Shown: one piece after another, positions 23,909-33,700 of the stretch
How the letters are laid out: every line of letters begins with the position of its first letter
How positions within the stretch are numbered: the stretch's first letter is position 1
Source: Streptomyces sp. NBC_00440
Lineage (GTDB): Bacteria; Actinomycetota; Actinomycetes; Streptomycetales; Streptomycetaceae
Assembly (NCBI RefSeq): GCF_036014215.1
Contig: NZ_CP107921.1
Coordinates: forward strand, 7,561,501-7,625,500
Direction of reading: 5' to 3'
Length of the DNA: 64,000 nt
Position numbers and translations under genes: made by a program
The notes under the pieces: generated by a model
The model's database searches: none
Seen by the model: the letters and a program-made list of their open reading frames with translations, nothing else
What the model was told of the DNA's origin: nothing

Positions 23909-24748
23909 GTGGAGGCCGTATCCCGCACCGCCCAGTGGACCGCCGCAGCGCGCGCCCTGGAGACCGAACGCGACGACCGGCTGTTCGCCGATCCCTACGC
24001 GCGTACCGTTGCCGACGGCATCGGGTTCGAACTGCTGGAACGGTACGCGGGCGCAGGCACCGTCCCGTTCCTGGCCATCCGCACCACCTATCTGGACCGC
24101 GCCATCGGCCGGGCCGTCGGGGACCAGGGCATCCGCCAGGTCGTCTTCCTGGCCGCGGGCATGGACACCCGCTTCTACCGGCTCGGCTGGCCGGCCGGCG
24201 TCACCGTCTACGAACTCGACCGCCCCGCACTGCTCGCGGCGAAGGCGGACATGCTCGCCGGTGAGCCCGCACCGCCCGGCCGCGAACGGCGCACCGTCGC
24301 CGTCGACCTCACGCAGGACTGGACGGGCCCGCTGAAGGAAGCGGGCTGGCGGTCCGACGAGACCACACTCTGGGTCGTGGAAGGGCTGCTCTTCTTCCTG
24401 CCCGAGGAAGCGGTCCGGGCGCTGATCACCACCCTGTCCGCGCACAGCGCCCCCGGATCCGTCCTCCTGGGCGACGTCATCAGCCGCTCCGCGCTGCAGA
24501 ACCCGCTGTCCCGCACCTTCCTCAAAGCCCTTGAGGAGGACGGCAACCCCTGGCTGTTCGGCACCGAGGAGCCCGAGCAGCTGCTCACCGACTGCGGCTG
24601 GTCGCCACGCGAGGTCAGGCAGCCCGGCGAGGAGGGCGCCGACTTCGGGCGCTGGCCGTACCCGGTGCCGGCGCGCGAGATGCCCCGCATACCCCGGTCC
24701 TTCCTGTTCACCTGCGACCTGTCGACCGGCGAGGAGAAGGCGGCATGA
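23909..24748 (+). CDS. Class I SAM methyltransferase, leucine carboxyl methyltransferase (TIGR00027) family
   Basis: A 279-residue methyltransferase with the family pattern VSRTAQWTAAARALETERDDRLFADPYA at the N-terminus, IRTTYLDRAIGRAVGDQGIRQVVFLAAGMDTRFYRLGW as the SAM-binding core, and VYELDRPALLAAK and WVVEGLLFFLPEEAVRAL. Members methylate carboxyl or hydroxyl groups, often in polyketide-type clusters. GTG 23909 has GAAGGGGG upstream. Its stop overlaps the next methyltransferase start (ATGA), so the pair is cotranslated. Confidence 0.85.
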   Translation: MEAVSRTAQWTAAARALETERDDRLFADPYARTVADGIGFELLERYAGAGTVPFLAIRTTYLDRAIGRAVGDQGIRQVVFLAAGMDTRFYRLGWPAGVTVYELDRPALLAAKADMLAGEPAPPGRERRTVAVDLTQDWTGPLKEAGWRSDETTLWVVEGLLFFLPEEAVRALITTLSAHSAPGSVLLGDVISRSALQNPLSRTFLKALEEDGNPWLFGTEEPEQLLTDCGWSPREVRQPGEEGADFGRWPYPVPAREMPRIPRSFLFTCDLSTGEEKAA

Positions 24749-25830
24749 CCGAGAACCCCGCTCCCGGCACCCGGGTCACGTCCGGCACTCCCGCCACCGA
24801 CTTCCACCAGCGGATCATCGGTGACGCGGCCGCCGCCGTCCGCGGTCTCACAGTGGCCGTCGGCGAGCGGCTCGGCCTGTACCGGGCGCTCGCGGAGCAC
24901 GGCCCGCTCACCCCCGCCCAGCTGGCCGGCCGCACCGGCACCAGCGAGCGGTACGTGGAGGAATGGCTGCACGCCCAGCTCAGCGCGGAGTACGTCGAAC
25001 GGCACCCCTCCGCCGGGACGTACACCCTGCCCGCCGGCCACGCGCCGGTGCTCGCCGACCCCTCGGCCGTCACCTACGCGGCCGGGTTCTTCACGGCGCT
25101 GAAGGCGCTCTACGCCACCGAAGACCTCCTGGTCGACGCGTACCGCACCGGGGACGGCGTCGGTTGGGCCGAGCACGACCCGGCGCTCGACACCGGCATG
25201 GGCAGCTTCTTCGAGCCCACCTACCAGCACCGGCTGCTGCCGGACTGGCTCCCCGCCCTCCACGACGTGACCGGCAAACTCACCGCGGGCGGCCGGATCG
25301 CCGACGTGGGCTGCGGGGTCGGGCACACCACGCTCCTCATCGCCAAGGCCTACCCCGAGGCGACCGTCCACGGCTTCGACTACTCGGAAGAGGCCATCAC
25401 CATTGCCCGCCAGCTCGCCGACGACGCGGGCCTGTCCGAGCGTGTGATCTTCGAGACCGCGTCCGCCGACGACTACCCCGGCTCCGGCTACGACCTGGTG
25501 ACCTTCTTCAACTGCCTGCACGACATGGGGGATCCGGTCGCAGCGGCCCAGCACGTCCACAAGTCCCTCGACGCCGACGGCACCTGGATGCTGGTCGAAT
25601 CCAATGTGTCGCCCGCGGACGTCGACTCCGGTACCCCGGCCGCCCGGATGTTCATGGCGCTGTCCGCCGTCATGTGCCTGCCGGTCGCCGTCGCCCAGCG
25701 CGGCCCGCACGCCCTCGGCAACCACTCCGGAGAGCGGGCGTTCCGCGCCATCGCCGAAGAGGCCGGATTCACCCGCTGGCGCCGGGCCGCCGAGACGCCC
25801 GTCAACGCCGTCTACGAGGTCAGGCCCTGA
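24745..25830 (+). CDS. Class I SAM methyltransferase with winged-helix dimerisation domain
   Basis: A 361-residue methyltransferase. About residues 20-110 form a winged-helix domain (LTPAQLAGRTGTSERYVEEWL), residues about 175-290 the SAM fold with RIADVGCGVGHTTLLIAKAYPEATVHGFDYS and VTFFNCLHDMGDPVAAAQHV. It resembles Rv2258c-type and small-molecule O- or N-methyltransferases; the acceptor is unknown. ATG 24745 overlaps the preceding methyltransferase stop. The presence of two methyltransferases explains why a methyl-cycle operon follows downstream. Confidence 0.85.
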   Translation: MTENPAPGTRVTSGTPATDFHQRIIGDAAAAVRGLTVAVGERLGLYRALAEHGPLTPAQLAGRTGTSERYVEEWLHAQLSAEYVERHPSAGTYTLPAGHAPVLADPSAVTYAAGFFTALKALYATEDLLVDAYRTGDGVGWAEHDPALDTGMGSFFEPTYQHRLLPDWLPALHDVTGKLTAGGRIADVGCGVGHTTLLIAKAYPEATVHGFDYSEEAITIARQLADDAGLSERVIFETASADDYPGSGYDLVTFFNCLHDMGDPVAAAQHVHKSLDADGTWMLVESNVSPADVDSGTPAARMFMALSAVMCLPVAVAQRGPHALGNHSGERAFRAIAEEAGFTRWRRAAETPVNAVYEVRP

Positions 25831-25896
25831 CGCCCGGACCCACCCCGCGCACGACCCCGGTCCGTGCGCCACCCACGTACGCAACAGGAGATGCCC

Positions 25897-26787
25897 ATGG
25901 CCACAACAGCCCTGCCCGTGACCGACCGCTTCCTCGAAGTCCTGGGGCGGCTCAGCGAGAAGTCCATCGAGGACTACTACAACCCCTACCAGCAGTTCCA
26001 GTGGCCCGACCGGCTTGAGGAGGACTGCCTGTGGATGAGCCCCGAGCTGCTCACCCCGTACGGCACCCCCCACTTCGACGAGCTGGACGAGAAGACACTG
26101 CACCGGCTGGCCAAGTGGGAGTCCATCAACTTCTACAGCCTCAATGTGCACGGCATCCGTGAACTGCTCATCGAGGTCGTCGGCCGCATCCACATGCCCG
26201 GCTTCGAGGTCCCGTCGGACTTCTTCCACCACTTCATCGGTGAGGAGAACGAACACATGTGGTTCTTCGCCGAGTTCTGCCGGAGGTACGGCAACAAGAT
26301 CTACGGCTCCACGCCGATGCGCGCGGACTCCGTGTGGGAGCCCGAGGTCGAGAACTTCCTCGTCTTCGCCCGCATCCTCTTCTTCGAGGAACTGGTCGAC
26401 CACTACAACAGCCGGATGGCGCAGGACACCGCGCTCTGCGACACCATCCGCGAGGTCAACCGCATCCACCACCAGGACGAGTCCCGCCACATCGCCTTCG
26501 GCCGGGAACTGGTCTCGCTGCTGCACCTGCGGATGCGTGAGGCGGTCGGCCCGGAGCGGCTCGCCGAGGTGGAGGCGTACCTGAAGCGCTATGTCGTCTT
26601 CAGCGTCAACTCCCTGTACAACCCGCATGTCTACCGCGACGCGGGGATCGCCGACCCGCTGGCCCTGCGTACCGCGCTCATCGAGGACGAGCGCCGGCGC
26701 CCCTACGAGCGCAAGGCCATCCGCAAGCCGCTCGCCTTCTTCCTGAAGACCGGGATCTTCTCCGACGAGACCCTGCCGGTCGTCTGA
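25897..26787 (+). CDS. AurF-like diiron oxygenase
   Basis: A 296-residue ferritin-like diiron protein of the AurF/CmlI type, a family that oxidises aryl or alkyl amines to hydroxylamines, nitroso or nitro groups. Candidate iron ligands are Glu75 (KWESINFYS), Glu116, Glu119 and His120 (GEENEHMWFF), Glu164 or Glu165 (FFEELVDHY), and His191, Glu195 and His198 (HHQDESRHIAF). ATG 25897 is chosen because CAGGAG sits just before it. It lies between the methyltransferases and the amino acid:carrier-protein ligase, so the substrate may be a carrier-tethered amino acid. N-oxygenation is inferred from the family; a C-oxidation role is possible. Confidence 0.82.
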   Translation: MATTALPVTDRFLEVLGRLSEKSIEDYYNPYQQFQWPDRLEEDCLWMSPELLTPYGTPHFDELDEKTLHRLAKWESINFYSLNVHGIRELLIEVVGRIHMPGFEVPSDFFHHFIGEENEHMWFFAEFCRRYGNKIYGSTPMRADSVWEPEVENFLVFARILFFEELVDHYNSRMAQDTALCDTIREVNRIHHQDESRHIAFGRELVSLLHLRMREAVGPERLAEVEAYLKRYVVFSVNSLYNPHVYRDAGIADPLALRTALIEDERRRPYERKAIRKPLAFFLKTGIFSDETLPVV

Positions 26788-26808
26788 ACCGAGAGGTGGA
26801 TCTTCACC

Positions 26809-27774
26809 GTGTCCCGAACCACCGCCACACACACCACCGCCACACACACCACCGCCACACACGCCACCGTCACCCGCACGGCTGCGTCCCGTACCACCGC
26901 GTCAGGCGTCACCGTGCCCCGCCCCGCTCCAGCAGCCCCGCAGGGGCTCCCCGCACTCGGCCCCGAAGGCACCGCGCTGCTCCGGCTGCTCGACGACACC
27001 TTCGAGTCCTGGGGGACCGACGCCGGCGCACGGGCCATGACCATGGCACCACTGCTCCCCGCCGCCGACCTGGCACGTCTGGACTACTACGAGAACTTCC
27101 CGCACCAGGCGGTGCTGGCCGCACCCCTCGACCTGGACCGCCGCGACGAGGCGCCGTTCTGCACCGAATCCGGCTCCTTTCCGTGCGACGCCCTCCAGCC
27201 GGCCGGACTCGGGCTGCCATCGGCCTCCTGCTATGCGGTGTATCTCCACCACGAAGGACAGCAGGTGCCCGATGACACCCTGGTGACCGTCGTCGGCTGG
27301 TGCTTCCGCAAGGAGGAGCACTACGAGGGTCTGCGCCGCCAACTCGGCTTCCGGATGCGGGAGATCGTGGCCATCGGCAGCCAGGAGCACGCCGAGAACC
27401 ATCTCCGCGGGTTCACCGAGCGGGTGACGGCCTTCGCCGAGGCGCTCGACCTGCCACTGCGGAGGGAAGCGGCCTGCGACCCGTTCTTCGACAAGGGCGG
27501 CTCCAAGGCGCTCCTGCAACGGCTGTCGCCGGTCAAGCACGAATTCCTCTACGAGGACCTGGCGATCGCCTCGGTCAACACCCACCGCAACTTCTTCGGT
27601 GACCGCTGCTCCATCAGCCTCGCGGACGGCGGCCCCGCCTTCACCATCTGCGTCGCCTTCGGCCTCGAACGCTGGCTCTCGGCGCTCACACGGCGCCACG
27701 GGAACTGGGCGGCCGCCACCGACGCCGTACGCACCGCCGTGGCACGACTGGCGCCGGCCGGGCCGGTGACCTGA
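26809..27774 (+). CDS. Amino acid:[carrier protein] ligase-like protein (class II seryl-tRNA-synthetase homologue)
   Basis: A 321-residue protein related to the truncated SerRS-like enzymes that load an amino acid onto a phosphopantetheine carrier rather than tRNA. The tRNA-binding arm is absent. Motif 2 reads WCFRKEEHYEGLRRQLGFRM-REIVAIG and motif 3 AFTICVAFGLERW. The three zinc ligands of that family can be placed at Cys141 (SASCYAVY), Glu185 (MREIV) and Cys281. The N-terminus is unusual: three 15-base repeats encode a TATHT-type tract before the conserved domain. GTG 26809 follows GAGAGGTGG. Directly downstream are a phosphopantetheinyl transferase and a carrier protein, its probable partner. 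Confidence 0.83.
   Translation: MSRTTATHTTATHTTATHATVTRTAASRTTASGVTVPRPAPAAPQGLPALGPEGTALLRLLDDTFESWGTDAGARAMTMAPLLPAADLARLDYYENFPHQAVLAAPLDLDRRDEAPFCTESGSFPCDALQPAGLGLPSASCYAVYLHHEGQQVPDDTLVTVVGWCFRKEEHYEGLRRQLGFRMREIVAIGSQEHAENHLRGFTERVTAFAEALDLPLRREAACDPFFDKGGSKALLQRLSPVKHEFLYEDLAIASVNTHRNFFGDRCSISLADGGPAFTICVAFGLERWLSALTRRHGNWAAATDAVRTAVARLAPAGPVT
26821..26865 (+). repeat. Three tandem 15-bp repeats within the ligase N-terminus
   Basis: ACCGCCACACACACC is repeated twice exactly and once with one change (26821-26835, 26836-26850, 26851-26865), encoding a Thr/Ala/His tract. It is in frame, so copy-number change would alter length without breaking the gene. Confidence 0.85.
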
Positions 27775-27775
27775 C

Positions 27776-28216
27776 GTGCCGGCCCGCCCCACTGTCGCAG
27801 CGGGCGGCCTGGGCGGGGCGAATCTCGGCATGGACATCGTGTCCGTCAACCGCGTCCGCCGCCTCATGGCCGACCACGGCGAAGCCTTCTTCGGCCGGAT
27901 GCTCGACGCCCGCGAACTGGCGGACTGCCGGACATCGACCGGACTGGACATCCTGAGCCTCTGCGGCCGTATCGCGGCCAAGGAGGCGGCCTTCAAGACA
28001 CTCCGCGTCCAGAACCGGTTCCTGCCGTGGCTCGACATCGTCGTGCGGCGGTCGGACGGCGGCTGGCCCCTCGTCGAACTCCGCCGTTCCGCAGCCGACA
28101 TGGCCGCCGCCTCCGGCATCTGCGAGATCACCGTGAGCATCAGCCACGACGTCGACTACGCCGTCGCGGTGGCAGCGCCGATCCTCGGTGACCCACCTGT
28201 CGCACCGCAGCCGTGA
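27776..28216 (+). CDS. Holo-[acyl-carrier-protein] synthase-type phosphopantetheinyl transferase
   Basis: A 146-residue AcpS-family enzyme that would attach 4'-phosphopantetheine to the carrier protein encoded next. The metal-binding Asp20 lies in NLGMDIVSVNRVRRLM, aligning with GIDIV of AcpS, and the second motif is CGRIAAKEAAFKTLR. ISHDVDYAVAVAAP is the C-terminal strand. GTG 27776 is one base past the ligase stop; starting at the internal ATG before DIVS would cut the conserved GxGxD strand. A dedicated transferase suggests that the carrier is not served well by the general enzyme. Confidence 0.85.
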   Translation: MPARPTVAAGGLGGANLGMDIVSVNRVRRLMADHGEAFFGRMLDARELADCRTSTGLDILSLCGRIAAKEAAFKTLRVQNRFLPWLDIVVRRSDGGWPLVELRRSAADMAAASGICEITVSISHDVDYAVAVAAPILGDPPVAPQP

Positions 28217-28232
28217 CAGGGCCACCGGCCCG

Positions 28233-28302
28233 CACATCGTCACGCACACATCGTCACGCACACATCGTCACGCACACATCGTCACGCACACATCGTCATG
28301 CC
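28233..28302 (+). repeat. 14-bp tandem repeat array between the transferase and carrier genes
   Basis: CACATCGTCACGCA occurs four times exactly (28233-28246, 28247-28260, 28261-28274, 28275-28288), then once with two changes (28289-28302). It ends about 25 bases before the carrier-protein start, in the untranslated spacer, and could vary in copy number by slippage. Confidence 0.92.
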
Positions 28303-28327
28303 CACAGACACAGTTAGGAGCACAGCC

Positions 28328-28570
28328 ATGAGCGAGGGCCTGCAGCAGGTCAAGGACTGGATCCTCAAGCGCCACGAGGACCGGGCCGACATCGCACCCG
28401 ACCTGGACCTCATCGAGAACCGTCTCATCGACTCGCTGTCGTTCGTCGAGTTCGTCTTCCTGCTGGAGCAGCTGAGCGGCCGTTCGATCGAGATGGAGAC
28501 GCTTGAGGTCGACGCCATCCGCACGCTCGACGCCATCGCGGACAACTTCTTCCGCGCGGAGGTGAAGTGA
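28328..28570 (+). CDS. Stand-alone acyl/aminoacyl carrier protein
   Basis: An 80-residue carrier protein. The phosphopantetheine serine is Ser36 in [18 protein letters not shown], and the acidic helix II and four-helix pattern are present. ATG 28328 follows TTAGGAGCACAGCC; a frame starting at 28298 exists but lies in the repeat array. It follows its likely loading ligase and phosphopantetheinyl transferase, and its stop is one base before metK. It probably carries the amino acid oxidised by the diiron enzyme. Confidence 0.9.
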   Translation: MSEGLQQVKDWILKRHEDRADIAPDLDLIENRLIDSLSFVEFVFLLEQLSGRSIEMETLEVDAIRTLDAIADNFFRAEVK

Positions 28571-28571
28571 C

Positions 28572-29765
28572 GTGAGCCGACGGCTCTTCACCTCCGAATC
28601 CGTCACCGAGGGACACCCGGACAAGATCGCTGACCGGATCAGCGACACGATCCTCGACGCGCTCCTGGCCCAGGACCCGGCATCCCGCGTGGCCGTCGAG
28701 ACCCTGATCACCACAGGGCAGGTCCATATCGCGGGCGAGGTGACCACCGCCGCCTATGTACCCATAGCCGAACTCGTCCGCAAGGCCGTACTCGACATCG
28801 GCTACGACTCCTCGGCCAAGGGCTTCGATGGCGCCTCCTGCGGGGTGTCCGTGTCGATCGGTGCCCAGTCACCCGACATCGCGCAGGGCGTCGACACCGC
28901 CGACAAGGACGGTGAGGCGCTGGACCAGCAGGGCGCCGGGGACCAGGGGCTGATGTTCGGCTACGCCTGCACCGACACGGCCGAGCTGATGCCCCTGCCC
29001 ATCCATCTGGCCCACCGGCTCTCCCGCCGGCTGAGCGAGGTACGCAAGGACGGGACCGTCCCGTATCTGCGCCCCGACGGCAAGACCCAGGTCACCATCG
29101 AGTACGAGGGGGACCGGCCGGTCCGGCTGGACACCGTCGTCGTCTCCACCCAGCACGCGGCCGACATCAGCCTGGCTGGGCTGCTCGCCCCGGACATCCG
29201 CGAACACGTGGTGGAGGCCGAACTCAAGGCGCTCGCGGAGCAGGGCGTCAGCCTCGAAAGCGACGGATACCGGCTGCTGGTGAACCCGACCGGCCGTTTC
29301 GAGATCGGTGGCCCGATGGGTGACGCGGGTCTGACCGGTCGCAAGATCATCATCGATACGTACGGGGGGATGGCCCGGCACGGCGGCGGCGCGTTCTCCG
29401 GCAAGGACCCGTCCAAGGTGGACCGTTCGGCGGCGTACGCGATGCGCTGGGTGGCCAAGAACGTCGTCGCGGCCGGTCTGGCGGAGCGCTGCGAGGTGCA
29501 GGTCGCGTACGCCATCGGCAAGGCCGAACCGGTCGGCCTGTTCGTCGAGACCTTCGGCACCGAGACCGTACCCGTGTCCCGTATCGAGAACGCCATCGAC
29601 CAGGTCTTCGATCTGCGCCCCGCCGCGATCATCCGAGACCTCGATCTGCTGCGTCCCATCTACGCCCGGACCGCCGCGTACGGCCACTTCGGCCGCGAGC
29701 TGCCGGACTTCACCTGGGAGCGCACCGACCGGGTGGCCGCCCTGCGTCTGGCAGCGGAGGACTGA
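28572..29765 (+). CDS. metK: S-adenosylmethionine synthetase
   Basis: A 397-residue methionine adenosyltransferase making SAM from methionine and [42 protein letters not shown], and [19 protein letters not shown] are the classic signatures. GTG 28572 begins one base after the carrier-protein stop. It opens a five-gene activated-methyl cycle. Streptomyces normally encode metK elsewhere, so this is probably a second, pathway-dedicated copy, which the window alone cannot prove. Confidence 0.96.
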   Translation: MSRRLFTSESVTEGHPDKIADRISDTILDALLAQDPASRVAVETLITTGQVHIAGEVTTAAYVPIAELVRKAVLDIGYDSSAKGFDGASCGVSVSIGAQSPDIAQGVDTADKDGEALDQQGAGDQGLMFGYACTDTAELMPLPIHLAHRLSRRLSEVRKDGTVPYLRPDGKTQVTIEYEGDRPVRLDTVVVSTQHAADISLAGLLAPDIREHVVEAELKALAEQGVSLESDGYRLLVNPTGRFEIGGPMGDAGLTGRKIIIDTYGGMARHGGGAFSGKDPSKVDRSAAYAMRWVAKNVVAAGLAERCEVQVAYAIGKAEPVGLFVETFGTETVPVSRIENAIDQVFDLRPAAIIRDLDLLRPIYARTAAYGHFGRELPDFTWERTDRVAALRLAAED

Positions 29766-29770
29766 CTGAG

Positions 29771-30754
29771 ATGGGTATTGCTGTCACAGGTTCCATCGCC
29801 ACCGACCATCTGATGACGTTCCCCGGGAGGTTCACCGACCAGCTCCTGGCCGACCGGCTCGACCGGGTGTCCTTGTCGTTCCTCGTGGACCAGCTGGAGA
29901 TACGGCGAGGGGGAGTGGCAGCAAACATCTCCTTCGGGCTCGGACTGCTCGGACTGCGCCCCGTACTGATCGGCGCGGTGGGAAGCGACTTCGAGCCGTA
30001 CCGTGTCTGGCTCAAGCAGCATGGGGTCGACACGGACTCCGTCCGGGTCAGCACGGAACTGCACACGGCCAGATTCCTCTGTACGACGGACCGGGCGCAG
30101 AACCAGATCGCCACTTTCTACGCCGGAGCGATGGCGGAAGCCAGGGAAATCGACCTGGGTTCGGTCATCCGCCGGACCGGCCGGCTGAGCCTCGTCATGA
30201 TCTCCCCGGACGACCCGGAGGCCATGACGAGGCACACCAGAGCATGCCGAAAGCTGGGGATCCCTTTCGCCGCCGACCCCTCGCAGCAACTGGCAAGGCT
30301 CGACGGGCCCGAGGCCCTGGAACTGATCAGCGGCGCGCGCTGGCTCTTCACCAACGAGTACGAGGCAGCGCTCCTGCAGGAACGGACCGGTCTCACCCAG
30401 CAGCAGATCCTCAACAAGGTCGGCTGCTGGGTCACCACACACGGCGCTCAGGGCGTCCGCCTTGAGCGCACCGGTCACGACCCGCTGGCCGTCCCCGCAG
30501 TCGAGGTGCCCGGCGCCGTCGATCCCACAGGAGTCGGCGACGGCTTCCGCGCGGGCTTCCTCGCCGGCCTGGCATGGGGAGTCCCCGAGCAGCACGCCGC
30601 CCAGCTCGGCTGTGCGGTGGCGGCGACGGTGCTCGACTACGTGGGAACACAGGAGTACCGCCTGTACCGCGACTCCCTCGTCTCCCGGCTCAGGATGTCC
30701 TACGGCCCTGAATGCGTGGCCCATCTGACAGCACACCTGCGGGAGTTGACGTGA
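29771..30754 (+). CDS. PfkB-family adenosine kinase
   Basis: A 327-residue ribokinase-type kinase with GSIATDHLMTFPGRF at the N-terminus, RRGGVAANISFGLGLLG, FTNEYEAALL, and the PfkB signature GAVDPTGVGDGFRAGFLAGL with the catalytic Asp in GVGDG. It resembles actinobacterial adenosine kinases. In this operon it would remove the adenosine released by AhcY, pulling the reversible hydrolysis of SAH forward. ATG 29771 lies five bases after metK, and its stop overlaps the metH start. Confidence 0.85.
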   Translation: MGIAVTGSIATDHLMTFPGRFTDQLLADRLDRVSLSFLVDQLEIRRGGVAANISFGLGLLGLRPVLIGAVGSDFEPYRVWLKQHGVDTDSVRVSTELHTARFLCTTDRAQNQIATFYAGAMAEAREIDLGSVIRRTGRLSLVMISPDDPEAMTRHTRACRKLGIPFAADPSQQLARLDGPEALELISGARWLFTNEYEAALLQERTGLTQQQILNKVGCWVTTHGAQGVRLERTGHDPLAVPAVEVPGAVDPTGVGDGFRAGFLAGLAWGVPEQHAAQLGCAVAATVLDYVGTQEYRLYRDSLVSRLRMSYGPECVAHLTAHLRELT

Positions 30755-33700
30755 GGGGCACGAGGGGTCTGCGCGAAGCGCTCACCGGGCAGGTGGTGAT
30801 CGCGGACGGAGCCATGGGGACCATGATTCAGGCCCAGGACCCCACGCTGGATGACTTCCTGCAGCTGGAGGGCTGCAACGAGGTACTCAACATCACCCGT
30901 CCCGACATCGTCCGCTCGGTGCACGAGGAGTACTTCGCTGTCGGCGTCGACTGTGTGGAGACGAACACCTTCGGTGCGAATCTGGCCGCGCTGGGGGAGT
31001 ACGACATCCCCGACCGCGTCCACGAACTGTCCGAGGCAGGGGCCCGCATCGCACGGGAGACCGCTGATGCGTATGCGGCCCGCGACGGGCGGCCGCGGTG
31101 GGTGCTGGGTTCTATGGGCCCGGGTACGAAACTGCCGACGCTGGGGCATGTGCGGTACGGCGCCCTGCGGGACGCGTACGAGCAGAACGCCGAAGGCCTG
31201 ATACGCGGCGGGGCGGACGCCTTGCTCGTGGAGACGTCGCAGGACCTGCTCCAGGCGAAGGCCGCCGTGATCGGTGCACGGCGTGCGCTGGAGGCGACGG
31301 GTGCCGATCTTCCCGTGATCTGCTCGGTCACGGTGGAGGCCACCGGCACGATGCTGCTCGGCTCGGAGATCGGCGCCGCGCTGACCGCGCTGGAGCCCCT
31401 GGGTATCGACCTGATCGGCCTGAACTGTGCGACGGGCCCGGCCGAGATGAGCGAGCACCTGCGCTATCTGGCGCGCCACTCCCGCATCCCGCTGTCCTGT
31501 ATGCCGAACGCGGGGCTTCCGGTGCTCGGCAAGGACGGCGCGCACTATCCGCTCACGCCGGAGCAACTGGCCGAAGCGCAGGCGACGTTCGCCGGAGCGT
31601 ACGGGTTGTCGCTGATCGGTGGCTGTTGCGGTACGACGCCGGAGCATCTGCGTCAGGTGGTGGAGCGAGTACGTGGCACCCAGCCCACCGCTCGCGAGCC
31701 GCGTCCTGAGCCGGGTGCCGCGTCGCTGTATCAGACGGTGCCGTTCCGTCAGGACACGGCGTATATGGCGATCGGTGAGCGGACGAATGCCAACGGCAGT
31801 AAGAAGTTCCGCGAGGCGATGCTGGAGGCGCGTTGGGACGACTGTGTGGAGATGGCGCGCGATCAGATCCGTGAGGGCGCGCACATGCTGGATCTGTGTG
31901 TCGACTATGTGGGCCGTGATGGTGTGGCCGACATGAGCGAGCTGGCGGGCCGTTTCGCCACCGCCTCGACGTTGCCGATCGTGCTGGACTCCACGGAACT
32001 GCCTGTGCTGCGGGCGGGTTTGGAGAAGCTGGGCGGTCGGGCGGTTCTGAACTCGGTCAATTACGAGGACGGTGACGGGCCGGAGTCCCGTTTCGCGAAG
32101 GTGACCGCGCTGGCGGTCGAGCACGGTGCCGCGCTGATCGCGCTGACGATCGATGAGGAGGGTCAGGCGCGCACGGTCGAGCACAAGGTCGCTGTCGCGG
32201 AGCGGCTGATCGAGGACCTGACCGGTAACTGGGGGGTGCGCGAGTCGGACATTCTCATCGACACGCTGACCTTCACGATCTGCACGGGTCAGGAGGAGTC
32301 GAGGGGCGACGGCGTCGCCACCATCGAGGCCATCCGCGAGCTCAAGCGCCGTCACCCGGAGGTCCAGACCACGCTGGGTCTGTCGAACATTTCCTTCGGT
32401 CTCAACCCGGCTGCCCGGGTGGTGCTGAACTCGGTGTTCCTGGACGAGTGTGTGAAGGCGGGGCTGGATTCGGCGATCGTGCATGCGTCGAAGATCCTGC
32501 CGATCGCCCGGCTGGAGGAGGAGCAGGTCAAGGTCGCCCTCGACCTGATCTACGACCGGCGGGCTGAGGGCTATGACCCGTTGCAGAAGCTCATGGAGCT
32601 TTTCGAGGGCGTCAACATGAAGTCCATGAAGCAGGGCAGGGCCGAGGAACTCATGGCTCTCCCGCTGGACAAGCGGTTGCAGCGCAGGATCATCGACGGG
32701 GAGAAGAACGGTCTGGAGGCCGACCTGGATGAGGCGTTGCAGACCCGGCCGGCTCTGGAGATCGTCAATGACACCTTGCTGGAGGGTATGAAGGTTGTCG
32801 GTGAGCTTTTCGGGTCGGGGCAGATGCAGTTGCCGTTCGTGCTCCAGTCGGCTGAGGTGATGAAGAGTGCGGTGGCTCATCTGGAGCCGCACATGGAGAA
32901 GACCGATGATGACGGCAAGGGCACGATCGTCCTGGCCACCGTCCGTGGTGACGTGCATGACATCGGTAAGAACCTCGTCGACATCATTCTGACGAACAAT
33001 GGCTACAACGTCGTCAACCTCGGTATCAAGCAGCCTGTCTCGGCGATCCTGGAAGCGGCGGAGGAGCACAAGGCCGACGTCATCGGTATGTCCGGTCTCC
33101 TGGTGAAGTCGACTGTGATCATGAAGGAGAACCTCCAGGAGCTCAACCAGCGCAAGATGGCTGCCGATTTCCCCGTCATCCTCGGCGGCGCGGCCCTGAC
33201 CAGGGCGTATGTCGAGCAGGATCTTCATGAGATCTACGAGGGCGAGGTCCGCTATGCGCGGGATGCTTTCGAGGGTCTGCGGTTGATGGATGCGCTGATC
33301 GGTGTCAAGCGGGGTGTGCCGGGTGTGGTGCTGCCCGAGCTCAAGCAGCGGCGGGTGCCGAAGCGGGATACGGCTGCTGTTCTGGAGGTGGAGGAGGCGC
33401 AGGGGCCTGTCCGCTCGGATGTGGCCACCGACAATCCGGTCCCGGAGCCGCCGTTCTGGGGTACCCGTGTCGTCAAGGGGATCCAGCTCAAGGAGTATGC
33501 GTCCTGGCTGGACGAGGGCGCGCTGTTCAAGGGGCAGTGGGGTCTGAAGGAGGCCCGTAAGGGTGAGGGTCCCACGTATGAGGAGCTGGTGGAGACCGAG
33601 GGCCGGCCGCATCTGCGGGGGTGGCTGGACCAGCTGCACACCAAGAACATGCTCGAAGCGGCAGTGGTCTACGGCTACTTTCCTTGTGTCTCCAAGGGCG

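Noticed and set aside
24208..26862. An 884-codon minus-strand frame opposite the methyltransferases and diiron gene
   Set aside because: It is the antisense of three coupled genes; its translated sequence is glycine/valine-rich without motifs.
28233..28302. A CRISPR array
   Set aside because: The 14-base units follow each other directly without spacers, so this is a simple tandem repeat.
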